From positions 112,374 to 176,373 of the forward strand of contig NW_005434565.1 of the NCBI RefSeq assembly GCF_000315625.1: 64,000 nucleotides of DNA, in the 5' to 3' direction. The first letter of the stretch is position 1. Each line of letters opens with the position of its first letter. Below, piece by piece: positions 43,512-55,063 of this stretch. The stretch is from Guillardia theta CCMP2712. Its lineage: Eukaryota > Cryptophyceae > Pyrenomonadales > Geminigeraceae. Position numbers and translations under genes: made by a program. The notes beneath the pieces were generated by a model that saw only the letters and a program-made list of their open reading frames with translations, was not told the origin of the DNA and made no database searches.

Positions 43512-45339
43512 ATGGAGCCACGTTTGAAGCTGCAGCTGGAGATCACAAAAGGTCAAAGACAATCAACATGCGACGTGAAAACATTTTCCATCGACTCTGA
43601 AGAATGGCTTGTTGATGCCGTCGATTACTACTTGTAAGTTTCAACGGTTCTTTCGCTTTTGTCTATTCTTTCTTTTCTAATCCGTGTACAGGACGCATTT
43701 CTCTCTTTCTGAACGTCGAAACGACCAGAATGTCCTACTGGGCAAGAAAGACGTTGAGAACCTTGCGCATAACAGGCCGAACCTTATGCTGAAAGAGTAT
43801 GTTACAAGGGAGGGAAAGGAAGCTTGGGGAATCAGCTTCTCGCAGCTCTGTAACTTCACTACAGAAATCTTCTCAGGAGGCCACAGTCACCTGGGAATTC
43901 CTCGCAAGTTGACGATGATTGGTCGACAGAGCAAGATGAGGACTATCCTGTCCATAGATACCAGCGACTCGACTCCTGCAAGCGAACTTGAGCCGACCAG
44001 AGGAGTCGAGGAAGACCGGAGGAGGAAGAAGCCGAGAACCAAAAGTCCAGACCCTCTCCCATGCAAGCAAGAGGAACACGATGAAAACATTGTCACTGGC
44101 AACAGCAGATCGTCACAGGAGAACGAGGCGACCGATCAAGCTGCATCAAGCCCACATTCTCGAAGGACTTCCAGTCGCATCTCAAGCTTGAGAGCCAAAG
44201 CTGAAGCACAAGAAGACTCGAGCAGCGTCGTGAGAAAGACGCGATCGTCAGGCAGAATCAGGAACTCTTCTCAACATCTAACGGAGTCGTCAGACTTTCA
44301 GCTTGATGGAGAGCACAATGAAGAAGATGACGAAATGGCAGTCGACGGAGACATTTCCAATTGCAACGTCGAAGCCAGCATTGAGGATAATGCCATGGAT
44401 GATCCGGACTTCAACGCAAGTTCTCCTGATCCTGGGGCAAGGACTCAAAAGCGAAGAAGAACAAGAGTGCAAGAGCCCAACGATGCCGATGCAGACAGCA
44501 ATGACATCTCGCACGACGAGCTCGGGGATATCAGCGAGGCGCAGCTGACGTTCATGTTGCATTTCGAGCACTACATCAACGAGCTCCAGGAGTTTGAAGC
44601 CTCCTCCGACTCTGATTCTCCGATCCCGGACTCATCCTCCGGGCCGCAAGCGAAGTCAAAGTCGTTCAATCCTGAGTACTGGGAGTTGCTCGAATCGCAC
44701 TGGAACCGTGATGATCGGGATACGATAGCGAAAAAGTTTGACTCCCTAAAAGTCGGGGACATTGTTTCCCTCGACTGGAAGATCAAGAATGGGCAGAAGA
44801 CCTGGCTCGGCGTAGTGTCTATCAAGAGCGAGAAGGACTTCATGGTGAGGTTTACAGACTCAAAGGACATTCGCTTCGCTCGATCAAGCAAAGCTGAAAT
44901 CGACGTTATCCGTTTCAACGAGGATGTCTACAAGCAGCGATGCGAGCAGATCATGCACAGCTCAGGAAGCATTCTAGAAAACGCGGACTCATGTCCCATT
45001 GCGCATCAGGTAGCGCAGATGGTCACCTCCCGGCTCAAAACAAAAGAGATCCCGGAGGAGCTCAAAGACGAGCTTCACATTTCTGATTGTGACAAGAGGC
45101 GGCTGCACCAAGATGAGTATGTCATCGTCTATCAGCCGCATGGTTACAACAAGAACTTCCTCGTGGGCGACTGGCTTCTCGGACGAGTGGAGGAGGTGAG
45201 GAGGAGTGCAGGGTATACAACGAGCTTCAGCGTCTTCTTCTACAATCACAGCTACTCCGGCCTCTCCAAGTATGACGCGTCAAGCAGCAGGTCGCTCGTC
45301 TTCTCCATCAGATTACCGGATGGTGAGGAGGACGACTAG
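43512..45339 (+). CDS. Acidic, NLS-rich nuclear-type protein, 589 aa, family unknown
   Basis: Two exons, 43512-43633 and 43692-45339, are joined over a 58-base intron whose acceptor is preceded by a CTAAT branch-like site. The first ~130 residues are compact and mixed (EEWLVDAVDYYL across the junction). Residues ~130-330 are acidic and Ser-rich with basic clusters fit for nuclear import (RRRKKPRTK, QKRRRTR). Two conserved-looking beta-rich pieces follow: VGDIVSLDWKIKNGQKTWLG with VVSIKSEKDFMVRFTDS, and GDWLLGRVEEVRR with FSVFFYNHSYSGLSKYD. Both look like Tudor/chromo-type barrels. A chromatin-associated reader is a reasonable guess, no more. The ORF is long, the start is an ATG with clean context, and the frame is uninterrupted. 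Confidence 0.8.
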
Positions 45340-46360
45340 GAGCGCCACTCGGCACTCTGGCTCGCCGATTCCAGAAGGTTGAGGTGAATGACTTGTCTTG
45401 CACGCAAGCATCACCGGCCTGACATGTATTCGCCAGTCCATGAAGATCGTTTTCTTGGATCTAGTCATGATTCGCATCAGTAACAGTGTCTGGGTTGCTA
45501 TGAGCTGGCCTGGCAACGGAGTTTCGGGTTGAGTCTGGGTAGCTTTGCCTCAAGCTTGTAAACACGACATACGGTAGTACAGCCTGATATAGCACGTCTA
45601 TCATACGCTATACAGTACTCGACTTTACGGCTGGCCGTAGTCAAAGGCCTCCTGCCCGCGGCCATGGGCCGGCGAAATGCTCCGCCGACCGCCGCGTCCG
45701 ATCCCGGGTCCGGCGTCACTGAGGGCGCTGGCGCCGGGCCGCAGTGAAACTGTGACTCCGACGGTGATCGAAGGGAAGAGGTGCAAACTCAGTGAGCCTC
45801 CCGGCGCTGTCGAACGGCCCGGCCGGAATCGAAACCGCAACGTTCCGCGAGTTCGTCGGAGCTCCGAAGGCCCGAAGAGGCTCAAAGGCTACCGACTGGC
45901 AACAGAGAGGTCTTGTACCCCTTCTAATCCCGCGCGAGGTACCCCTCCCCCAAGTTACTGAAGTGATCTCGTGATTACAGGGACCGTGACCTCAACACTG
46001 CACCTCTGAGGCCGGCCTGTCATCCGCTACTGTAAGTTTTAGCCAAATACATCCGAAAAAAGAACTATATTGCCCAGAAAAAACAAACCACCCCACCCTT
46101 CCGCTCCCACGAAAACGATCAGTGGTAAAAAACGTGTTCAAATTTCCAGCTTGCAGTACCGGGTGGTTAATCACTGAATCCTGGGCCAGGGTGGGGTGGG
46201 GTACACATCTCATGTCAAAGACACAACCAGGGGTGATAGCTCCTGTCCTTTGCCTGCCCCCCGTACGGCCCCTCCCTCCCACTCCTTCCTCCTCCCGCTC
46301 GCTCCTCGCACAGCCCTTGTTCCTATCTCGCTCCCCGTCATCGTCCCCTCGCTCTGACTC
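45340..46360. other. Spacer with a GC-rich block and G-run island
   Basis: No gene is supported. The block 45620-45960 is markedly GC-rich, with open frames in both directions but no recognisable protein. I compared it by memory with rRNA and tRNA and saw neither. The segment 46080-46210 contains ACCACCCCACCC and GGGTGGGGTGGGG runs like those of the other spacers. Confidence 0.5.
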
Positions 46361-47220
46361 ATGGTCCGACCCTCTGCCACCCCAGAATCCAGGAACGTCG
46401 GCGTCTGCTTCGCCCAAGTCGTGAGTGAGTCCTCGTGTCCCTTCACTTCCATGACAGAGCTCACGCGCAGGTCGCTCGGGTCGTCCCCACTCTCCGGCAT
46501 CTCTTCATCCCTCGCCGGGGACGCCTCTCCTTGTACGAGGGCCTCAAGGAGTGCATTCCTGCTGCTGTGCGCAGCAAGGAGCAGTCAGCAAGGTGCTTCG
46601 GGCTGAGCGAGGTGGAGTTCAACAAGGCGCTGGAGAGGAGCGGGTTCAAGAAGCTACGCGACCGCTGCCATGTCCCCGTCGGAGTGAAGGAGCTGGACTT
46701 TGCCAAGGGCCCCACCGCCCGCTATGTCTTCTGCAACCGACGCTGGAGAAACCCCGACGATCCCCTGGAACTGGAGGAGCTCCGCCAAGGCTGGCTGAAG
46801 CTCCGTGAGTGCGTGTGGATATTGGGAGCTGACCTGAGCTTCGAGAGCCTCGTGCAGTGCTGCCGGGTCAGATACGCGCAGTGGGCAAGGATGACGACCA
46901 ACTGGAACAAGAGCCCCCGACGGGTCGGTCGTACCAAGCCCCCCCCTGCGCCCAGCAACGCCCCACGGGGATCAGCGACCCTCCATGACGCGCGTGCTCT
47001 ATCATCATCGTTAGACCCTCAGGGGGCGCACAAGCGCTCAGACAAGCATGGTGGTGGAGGGTCAGGGGAGAGGCCGGCAAGTGAGCCAAGCTGTGGAGAA
47101 GACGGGAGGGAGGTGGACGAGTGGTTTGACCAGATTCTTGTTTGTGTGAACTGGGAGCTGCCAGAGGAGGTGGTTAGCCTGCCGAGCAACGGAGCTCGAA
47201 GTTGGTCGCCTGCAGCTTGA
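46361..47220 (+). CDS. Unknown protein, 269 aa
   Basis: Exon 1 is 46361-46420 (ATG, 20 codons) and exon 2 is 46471-47220, joined across a 50-base intron with a canonical donor (GTGAGT) and an ATGAC branch-like site. The central part is compact and mixed (CFGLSEVEFNKALERSGFKK, ARYVFCNRRWRNPDDPLELE, LRECVWILGADLSFESLVQ). The C-terminal third is low-complexity and ends with a small ordered-looking piece (VDEWFDQILVCVNWELPEEV). No family is recognised. It converges on the DUF2779 gene across 743 bp. Existence is supported mainly by the intron and the length of the open frame. Confidence 0.6.
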
Positions 47221-47963
47221 GTGTAGCAGCGCTTGTCTGTCTGCAAAGGCAGCCGATGTAAGAGTTTTGAGTATGGAAGGTAAAGGTAAAGGAAACGACG
47301 GGATGAGTTTGACTGCTGCCCAATTCGATTCTTCCAGTGCCGACTCTTGCCCTGTGATCGACCGGTGCTCCCCATGATCGCTGATGTCACACTGAGTCCC
47401 TTCAGCCAAGTGTCACTATGACGCGGGGACATCATCATTGACCATGCGGCTCTAGAAGAACCAAGTCGCAAGGATGCCATCTTGGAACACAGAGATGTCG
47501 TCCGAGGACGATCTCATACATCTCATGTCACCCGTAGCGAACATCCACACCCTAACAGAGCGAACCCGCCTCAGAGAGGACCCACTCAAGATTTCTGGGG
47601 ATAGCAAGCGAAGCTAGGCTTACCCTAGACCCTCGTCAAGGTCAGTGACGGCTAGACCTGACCTCTGACCGCTGAGTCACTACCGCCAACAAAGACAACC
47701 TTGGTCAGGGGATCGGAGAGACATCTCAGTAGTCGTCTGGGTCGAGGCATAGGATGCCCCTTGTCTCCTTCATCTATCATAATAGACTTCTTGAAGGTAC
47801 TGTACGGTCAAGTTTCAGCTCTCGGGCCGGCGCCAGCCGCGAGCGACAGGGCACGGTGGGGCCGCAAGTCAGCAGCGGACTGAGACTGAAGTACTCGGAA
47901 CAAGACGGTGCCTTGAGGTAAGACTGGAGCCGCTAGCATCTCAGAGGCACGGAAGTGATGACG
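47221..47963. other. Convergent spacer, nothing recognised
   Basis: It lies between two gene 3' ends. It is mixed-composition unique sequence without a supportable gene, repeat or RNA; a small GC-rich patch lies at 47820-47880. Confidence 0.5.
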
Positions 47964-49860
47964 TCATAGCATGCGAAGCATCGCCTGGTGGAGCTCGACC
48001 AAGGCCAGGGTGTCAAGCTTGCAGTAGTTGAGGAGGTTTTGACGGAGGACCTGAGCCTGCAGGAGGTAAGAAAGGAGAAGGGGAGAGGAGAGCAGAGGAG
48101 AGTAGAGGAGAGAGGAGGGGAGGGGAGGGAAGAAGGAAGCATAGGAGAAGAATGGGATGGGGAGGAGATTAAAGCGACGGGGAGGACAGAGATGCGTTAC
48201 CTGTTGAGGGTCTGCAACTTTCATCGCCTCGAACTTGACAGCAGCAAGTCTGCCGTTGTTGATCGGAAGGTCCTGGGAGGAGGAAGGTGAGAATAGTGAA
48301 GGAGCCGGGCAGAGGATACAAGGGCACGGGTAAGGGGAGAGGAGAGAGGAGAGAGGAGAGAGGAGAGAGGGAAGGGGAGAGAGGAGGAGAGACAGCAGAG
48401 GGGGGAAGGAGGGAGGGAACAACCTTGTAGGCAGTCCGATATGCAGGGACAAGAGCAGGAAGAACGTCCTTGATCGAATGTGAACCTCTCAGGTCAGGAT
48501 GGTAAATCGTCTCCTTAGCCAACTAGAAGATAGGATAAGGAAACGAAAGAATCTCATACCAACAAACCTTGCAGAAATCGATCATGCGAGCGTTCACAGC
48601 GTCGATCTGTGAGGAGAGGTCAACAAGAGAAACGCTATCTTGCTCTCCGCACCCTGGCAGCGTACGCAGGGAAGTCGGCTTTGAATTTCTGAGATAGAAA
48701 CCCTTGAGGTGCCGAAGATCACAGCAGGAGAGGGAGGACAGAGGTAGCAAGGAGAGGAAGGGGAACGAGGACGAAGACGCAAGGGAGGCATCACATTCAT
48801 CTGGGTCGTTTCATACGAATAGTAGATGACGATCGAACCCTCCTCCTCTAGAGCCTCCAGCAAGTGCTGCAGGAGGTGCTCCCGCCAGTCGATGCTGAAG
48901 GCATGCGTCAGAGGTGGATAGGGAGGTGAGGAGATGGAGGACTTTGGATCAGCGAGGTACTCGAGATGTTGTATCTCCCCTTGAGAAGTTTTGCGATGTA
49001 GAGAATACTGAAAGACCTGTGGGATGATGAGCACGGCAAGAGAACACAAGAGTGGATCTGATGGGAACCATCGTCTTCAGCGGCCCGGTGCCTTCGATCC
49101 TGAAGAAAGGAGGATGAGAAGGAGTCATGAGGAAGGGAGAGGGAATTGGAGAGAGAAGGAGGATAGGGAGAGGGAGAGGGAGAGGGAGAGGGAGAGGGAG
49201 AGGGAGAGGGAGAGGGAGAGGGAGAGGAGCAACGAGGGAGGCGGAGGGAGGAGAGTGCTTTCCATGGGAAGACTGGGGCAATTGTCTCGAAGTCCAGATA
49301 GAAACAAGGATAGACGATGGCGTTGAGCGTCTGCTCACAATGCTCGTTCAGCAAGAAAGCGGGAAAACGAGACGGCGAGCATAGGAGATGGTGAATTTGG
49401 TGATGATGGTGATGATGATGATGGTGATGATCTCCACGACGATGACGACAAAGGAGGAGGATGAAGAGAAGCAGGGAGAGGAGAAGGAGTACTTACTTCG
49501 CCAAGTTTTTGATGGTTGATGTAGGGTATGCTGCTGTTGACGCTTTGGCGAATGATCTCATGTGCAGGAGACAACTCAACAGTGCCGGGGAGTTCCTCGA
49601 TCTGACGGGATGACGGGAGGCCATAAGTGTTCTAGCAAGCACGTGGTCCTTCACCTCTTTTGTGATTCGAGCCAGTTCTCTTAGCTTTTGACCTTGGATC
49701 CTATGGAAGAGACGAAGTCAGGAACACGATAAGAGCAAACTCACAACAAACCCCTTGAGCTCCCAGATGGAATGGCGCAGATCTCTGGTATGGCTGCACA
49801 GAGTCAAAAGGACGAGGACGAGGACGAGGACGAGGTCGAGGTCGAGGACGAGGTCGAGGT

Positions 49861-49891
<31 letters not shown>

Positions 49892-49892
49892 A

Positions 49893-49981
<89 letters not shown>

Positions 49982-51322
49982 GTCGTGGAGAACAATTAAG
50001 AAGACAAGGAAGAGATGTAGGAGGATAGAAAAGGCGAGAAGGAGGACGAGGACTAGGGCGGGGATAAGGGGCAGAGATCAGTGTGACATTACCAACTCTC
50101 AAAGAATTGACATTTCTTGCAAGATGTTTCCACGATCACCGGAGGAGGATCATCCTGAGAAGTGACCAGCAGGACGTGTGCGACGGATTTTGACTCCTCG
50201 CTGCTGCCTTCGAGCATCTGATGAGGACGGCAGAAGTTGGAAAGGTCTCTGTCACAAATCTTGCTACCAACGTTCTCCTCCCCTCTACCTGCAAGCTTCC
50301 GCCCTGCCCGAAGATCTGGGCAGAGACATCCTCCCTCTTGAAACTTGTGAAGAAAGTCAGAGAGAAGTTTCCCCTGTCTTTCAACTGCACAATCTTGATG
50401 CTTCCATCCCTTTGCGAAACTGCGCGTTCCCGTACACCGTCGCAGCCTAAACTCCTTTCAGTCTCAAGCTAGGCAAGAGACAGGTTCATAAACACCTTGG
50501 TAACTCGAACTCCGCACTTCTTGACAACATACACTGAGAACGCAAGGGCAAAATGCTTAGAATCCCTTGTCTCCCAACTTCAGCTATTTGCAAGGGAAGC
50601 AGGACGATCACCTGAGAGAAAATTTTTCTGTGTTGATTTTCACTGCTCCCCATTCCTCTGCATAAAGACAGGAAACTTATGAGCTAGCCAGACCCTTCAA
50701 CGAGCCTCTCCTCACCATTGCCTAAGTACTCCAGCATGTCTACTCGTGCTCTGACTTCTTCGTTCATGAAGAGACCATGAAAGATTGCCGGCCGCTCACC
50801 ATCCTCGCAGTCTAGGAAACTTCTCCCGCGGTTCTCCTCCTGGATCCTATGGAGCGTGGCCATGGTGGCATCAAGAAGACTAACGGATCTGCTTGGCTCC
50901 GGCTTCTCGCTCCTGGACGTGTTGTCCTCAGAAACTCAGGTGCCTCTTATGATCGTTTGTTACCTGGGGTGGAGAAGTTCCCTGTACATTTCATGCCGTC
51001 TCGTCTCTTGTTCATACTTCCACTTCTCTTCTTCTGTGGATTCTTCGAGCCCGTAGTGCCGTATGTTCCATCCTTTCCTCTCGCATTCTACGGCGGTCGA
51101 TTTGTACAGGCTGTAGTTGATAGGAAACGAGGCCGTTGGCTCCTCTACCGAGAGGTCGTGGAGGAAGAAAGAAGCATCTTGAGGCTGACTATCGGTTGTC
51201 TGATCCAGCACTGATCGATCATGGTCGTTCGCATCCTCGATCTCGCTCTCATCTCCCAAGTGCAGTGATCCAAGGATCTCCCCTAGAGAATCTTCTTCCC
51301 CTCCTCCTTCGACCGGATCCAT
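47964..51322 (-). CDS. DUF2779 (PF11074)-type nuclease-like protein, multi-exon
   Basis: The joined exons follow the order of the mostly bacterial DUF2779 family, whose C-terminal domain resembles DEDD 3'-5' exonucleases. Reading from the ATG at 51322: an acidic leader; NYSLYKSTAVECERKGW (the SKSDF/QCPKRLW element); PAIFHGLFMNEEVRARVDML (~50770); EEWGAVKINTEKFSL (the EVKSS element); FALAFSVYVVKKCGVRV; and PPPVIVETSCKKCQFFESW (the C..C-F zinc-like element, ~50110). It goes on with LPGTVELSPAHEIIRQSV; YPCFYLDFETIAPVFPWKA (exonuclease motif, DFET, ~49290); EEEGSIVIYYSYETT; SHSIKDVLPALVPAY; and LLNYCKLDTLALVELHQAM before the stop at 47964. E1 is 51322-50964 and E2 50912-50716. There are about 14 exons, many introns 35-55 bases. 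One intron holds the GACGAG hexamer array. The protein function is not established for the family. Exon edges from 50.0 to 48.2 kb were not all fixed. Confidence 0.8.
48290..48395. repeat. GAGAGGA purine repeat in intron
   Basis: Purine-only AGAGGAG/GAGAGGA units run within an intron of the DUF2779 gene; a similar run lies at 48060-48140. Confidence 0.6.
49155..49230. repeat. GAGAGG hexamer array in intron
   Basis: A nearly perfect (GAGAGG)n array of about eleven units in an intron of the DUF2779 gene, just before the exon encoding the DFET exonuclease motif. Confidence 0.85.
49806..49982. repeat. GACGAG hexamer array in intron
   Basis: A nearly perfect (GACGAG)n array of about 29 units, with a few GTCGAG and one GACAAG variants near its left end. 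It is open in several frames (poly Asp-Glu, Arg-Thr, Ser), but this is a property of the repeat and not evidence of coding. It lies inside the DUF2779 gene. Confidence 0.9.
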
Positions 51323-51847
51323 TGCACGCGGCGGGCTTCCAAGCTGCTCCACAATCTCTCCTCCTCTCTCAATCCTGACTGTAACGCTGGTTAGTCCGCC
51401 TCCCTCCCGCGTCTCCTCTCACCTCCTCCTCCTTCCCTCCCTTTGCGCACCTCCTCCAGCTGACCTCAAAACTTGAGCAGATCTTAAAAATAGTAGGACG
51501 CCTTCCCTAAGGCATGTCTTGACAGGGTCCTGATCCTGGCAATTGTCTTCAATATCACCAGAGTCAGACTCATGCTGATCAAGATGACCGTCGACATCAT
51601 GATCATCGTCAGATCCAACACAAGACTAGGGGACAATGGCAACTGTCCAGCATCGGAGACAAGATTGCGGAGCACGTCATCAGATGCTGTCTGTCGCTTG
51701 ACATCTGGACGACAGCCAGTGAAAGGAAAGGTTTTACTGTTAAATCACAAGAGTTGAAGGTACTTTGAATCACTGAGAAACATAAAATTCATCAATGTGC
51801 AAATGGATGCTGAATCCACTGCTCGTTCCTCACTGTTCTCAATCTCT
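51323..51847. other. Spacer between DUF2779 gene start and POLE2 end
   Basis: A 525-bp spacer between two genes in the same direction. No gene is supported. It should contain the DUF2779 gene promoter and the POLE2 3' UTR. Confidence 0.5.
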
Positions 51848-54079
51848 TCAGATCAAAACTTCGTCCACCTCTGCCGTCTCTTCATCGCTCTCTTCCAACC
51901 TTCGTCGCTTGATCGTCTGCTTGCTTTCCACTTCCACAACTTGATGCTCTTCTTCTCCTTCTGATCCTTCTCGCTCCTCCTCCTCCTCCTCCTCCTCCTC
52001 GGATTCAAGTTGATCTCTTACCCTCCTCACTTCTCTCTTCTGTACTTCTTCGCCATTTCCTGAAGCAGAATCGCTGTCACGGTCTGACCCCTCCTCCTCG
52101 GAATCGCTGTGCCGCTGCAGACGGAGCTTCTTTCTGTCAGTCGATGTTGAGACTACAGCGGGCTGAGCCTGAAAGAAGGAGTTGATCCCCTTCTGGTTGG
52201 CCGTGCGGTCGAAGGGCTTCGTGGGGGGAGTCTTCTTGTTGGTGCTGGTCCGGTTCTTCGGAGTTCGGGCCAGTGATTCACCCGCGGGTTCTTGATGATT
52301 TGACTCCTTTGATTCCTTCTTTGTCGGGCGACTTTCTTTCCTCTTCTTCTTCTTCCTGACAGCGCTGGTGTCATCTGATCGCAGAGAACTCTGTATCTCC
52401 TCGATTTCAAGAGCACAAAGCTCCAGCTCTTTGATCGACGGATCGTAAGAGTAAAAGGTGAAGTCTGACGCAAAGCATCCAGGATTTGCAACCTGAGTAG
52501 ACTTGAAGGTGATGGTATAAGCGCTGGCTTTGTCACCCAGAATCAAGACATTCGGGAGAGGGTACATCCTTAAGGCATGATCGTAGTTCCAGTCGATGGG
52601 CGCTACATGAAGAGGAAGGGGGCAGAGGTGGCCCTGGCACAGGATTGTCTTCGCCGCGTGCTCGTAGACTGACTTCTCGGTATTGGAAGGCCGTCTGCTG
52701 TACTGACGAAGCTTGGAACAGATGTCGTCACGGTGAAACAAGAGCTCTTGGCTGTAGAATTTGATTCTGCAAGGATCTGATGTGAAGGTGCTGGATGGAA
52801 CCTTGTTCTTAAAAGGCTCGGTGATGACGGTTGGAAGCGAATTCCTTGGCAAGATCATGCCGTTGCTCCCTAGAACATCGTTGGGACCCGGGATGAAGAT
52901 GAAGCTTGATTTGTTCTCAAGGTTCTTGAAACTCTGGATTATGGTCCCCAACTAAAAAGAAAGAATCAGTGATGATTTGCAACGGAAAATGTTATGGAAC
53001 CTGATCAAACAACTCTCGGTGCAACGTGTAATTCTTTGGGGCAGGTTGAGATGTGAAGTTTCCCATGAAAACAAAGATCAAGAACAAATCTGAATCTTCA
53101 CCAGCTTCTTTGCAGGCTGAGTCGTATCGAAACAACATCATTTTGAGACCGTTCATGACTTTCGCCCTATCCAACCAAACATCGGACAGCACGATCACCC
53201 TAGTCCCTGCTTGCTGTGATTCCTCAGCCCTCAGAGATTCCAGTTCCTCGTTCGTGTATGGCTTCCTGTTGGTGGGCACAGATAGCGTGGGGAAAATCCT
53301 ACATGTTTCTTTGCGATCTTCGGCGGGCGGCATTGCGAGCACCTGGACCACAAAAATGTCTCCCTTCATCATGCCTTGAGCAACCACCACACAGTTCTCA
53401 GTAAACAATCCAACAGATGTATCAGCGTTTGAAAGATCAATTTCTATTTCGCCAGTCAAGTCTTCAAGGTGGAATTTTCCTTCTTTGGGCTGTGTCAGAA
53501 GTCCCAGTACACAAGAAGACTGTCCAGGGTTTCGACGCAGGCTGGTAATGCTGGAAATCTCCTGATAAGTCGAGTCTTGAACGAACTTCTTCTTTTCGAA
53601 GATCTCGTTCCGCATGACGCGCTGGTTTATGATCTCATATCGTTCACGGAAGGCTTGAAGTCGATTGAACTGAACTTTTTTCGCAGAGATGGATCTTGAA
53701 GATCCATCTTCGCGAAGGAAGACTTTCCTATCTTTGTCGTACCTAGAGATTGGTGTCTCCTTGTGGTCGATGATTACAATCGCCTCCGTCGATTCTCCGT
53801 CCCTTTGCTCGGTTTCATTGATGATCTCCTGGACGAGCTCAGAAGTGATCTTCGACTGTGAAACTGGAGGCATACAGTCAGAAACAAGTTCAACTTTCAT
53901 GAATCGCCCTCACAGTTGGGATGGTTCTTGATCCGGACGACAAGGTCCTTCAAGCTTGCGTCAAAGTCTTCGGATTTTTGAAGGTACTCCATGACGGAAT
54001 TCAGTGTGTCCTTCCCCGTCAAGACAAGTCCATTCATCCTGAAGCAGGACCATACCTCCTTTTGCTGCTTTCGAGACAT
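51848..54079 (-). CDS. POLE2: DNA polymerase epsilon subunit 2 (POLE2) with C-terminal PIP-box tail, 710 aa
   Basis: This is the B-subunit of the leading-strand replicase. Exons 54079-53914, 53863-53001 and 52951-51848 give 710 residues; human POLE2 has 527. The N-terminal helical domain (VWSCFRMNGLVLTGKDTLNS) leads to the OB-fold (VLGLLTQPKEGKFHLEDLTG) and then to the inactive phosphoesterase core: VIVLSDVWLDR, FVFMGNFTS, FIFIPGPNDVLGSNGMILPR, DPCRIKFYSQEL, LCQGHLCPLPL and YDHALRMYPLPNVLILGDK. After residue ~525 a tail of about 185 residues is added. It starts with a basic cluster (RKKKKRKES), carries QKGINSFF at about residue 595 (the Q..I..FF PCNA-interaction motif) and ends in a long acidic stretch. 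Introns are 50 and 49 bases. The upstream gene is divergent. Confidence 0.94.
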
Positions 54080-54925
54080 GGCCAGGAATGCTGGTCAAAC
54101 AAATCCTGATGAAGAACGCCTCAGTCACGTATCAGCAGATCCCGCCCCCCTTGCATTGACACCGCTTCACAGAAATGCTCTTAAAATCTTCGTACAGATA
54201 TGCTCAGCCATATCCCTATCTTCCATCCTAGATGGATCGATTTCTTTCTGAAAGAATGAAGTTCCTCTCGTACCTGGTCGCTACATCTTTCAAGACCAGC
54301 TTAACGTTCTGAACATTTTTGTTGATAGCCTACATCAGTATCCTGGAAATCCTTGCCCCATCACACCTGCTTCCCCCATTGTTTCTCTTCTCTGTCCCCT
54401 CATTTCATCCTTCTTTCCCCTTCTTATCTCTTCTCGAATCGAATCGTTTCCCTCTTCCTCGTCTCCTCTCGTCATTCGGTCTCCTCCTTTTCTACCTGCT
54501 GCCTGCTGCCTGCTGCCTGCTGCCTGCTGCCTGCTGCCTGCTGCCTGCTGCCTGCTGCCTGCTGCCTGCTGCCTGCTGCCTGCTGCCTGCTGCCTGCTGC
54601 CTGCTGCCTCCTACTCCTCCTCCTGTTCCTCCTCCATCTTTCTTCCTCTCTTCTCCGCTGCCTCCCCCTCCCCATTTCATATCGACGGGCATTGCGCGCC
54701 AAAATCCCTAGAGTGACCCTCATACAACCAAGCCCACCTCAGTGAAGAATTCCCTACCCTCCTACCCCTACCCCACCCCTTCCTAATCGAGTACCCACCC
54801 TTTCTAAATAAACTTATCCACCCCTACTTTTCTAAATAAATTCACCCTACCCCCTACCCCGTGTGCAACTTTTTCAAAAGATCGAGGGATTGACGAGACT
54901 TGTCATTCGAAATGGTGAGAAAAAC
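54080..54925. other. Divergent spacer with heptamer repeat and C-run island
   Basis: Between POLE2 and the PDZ-protein gene. It contains the CTGCCTG heptamer array and, at 54730-54865, a C-run island (CCTACCCC, CACCCTTTCTAAATAAA, twice) matching the G-run islands of other spacers. Confidence 0.55.
54495..54608. repeat. CTGCCTG heptamer array, about 16 copies
   Basis: A perfect or near-perfect tandem heptamer, CTGCCTG. A unit of seven keeps all three frames open in a rotating pattern, which explains the spurious open frames rich in Ala, Cys, Leu and Pro on one strand and Gln/Gly/Ser on the other. Confidence 0.92.
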
Positions 54926-55032
54926 ATGGAGGAGGAGGACGAGGAGGACGAGGAGGGCGACGAGGAGGAGGAGGAGGAGGAGGAGGACGATGACGAGGAG
55001 GGCGACGAGGAGGAAAAGGAGGACGAGGAGGG

Positions 55033-55063
<31 letters not shown>

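Noticed and set aside
45620-45960. Possible rRNA or tRNA fragment
   Set aside because: GC-rich, but no tRNA B-box (GGTTCGAATCC-like) or familiar rRNA core sequence could be found.
49755-50165. Long Arg-Thr, Asp-Glu and Ser open frames on both strands
   Set aside because: All come from the (GACGAG)n hexamer, which cannot make stop codons in most frames; the region is an intron of the DUF2779 gene.
50755-50800. A 42-base intron starting GTGAGCGGCC in the DUF2779 gene
   Set aside because: Reading through gives PAIFHGLFMNEEVRARVDML, which fits the family; splicing would destroy it.
54353-54745. 130-residue plus-strand frames rich in Ala, Cys, Leu and Pro
   Set aside because: Produced by the CTGCCTG heptamer; no start context, no conserved features and no neighbouring exons.
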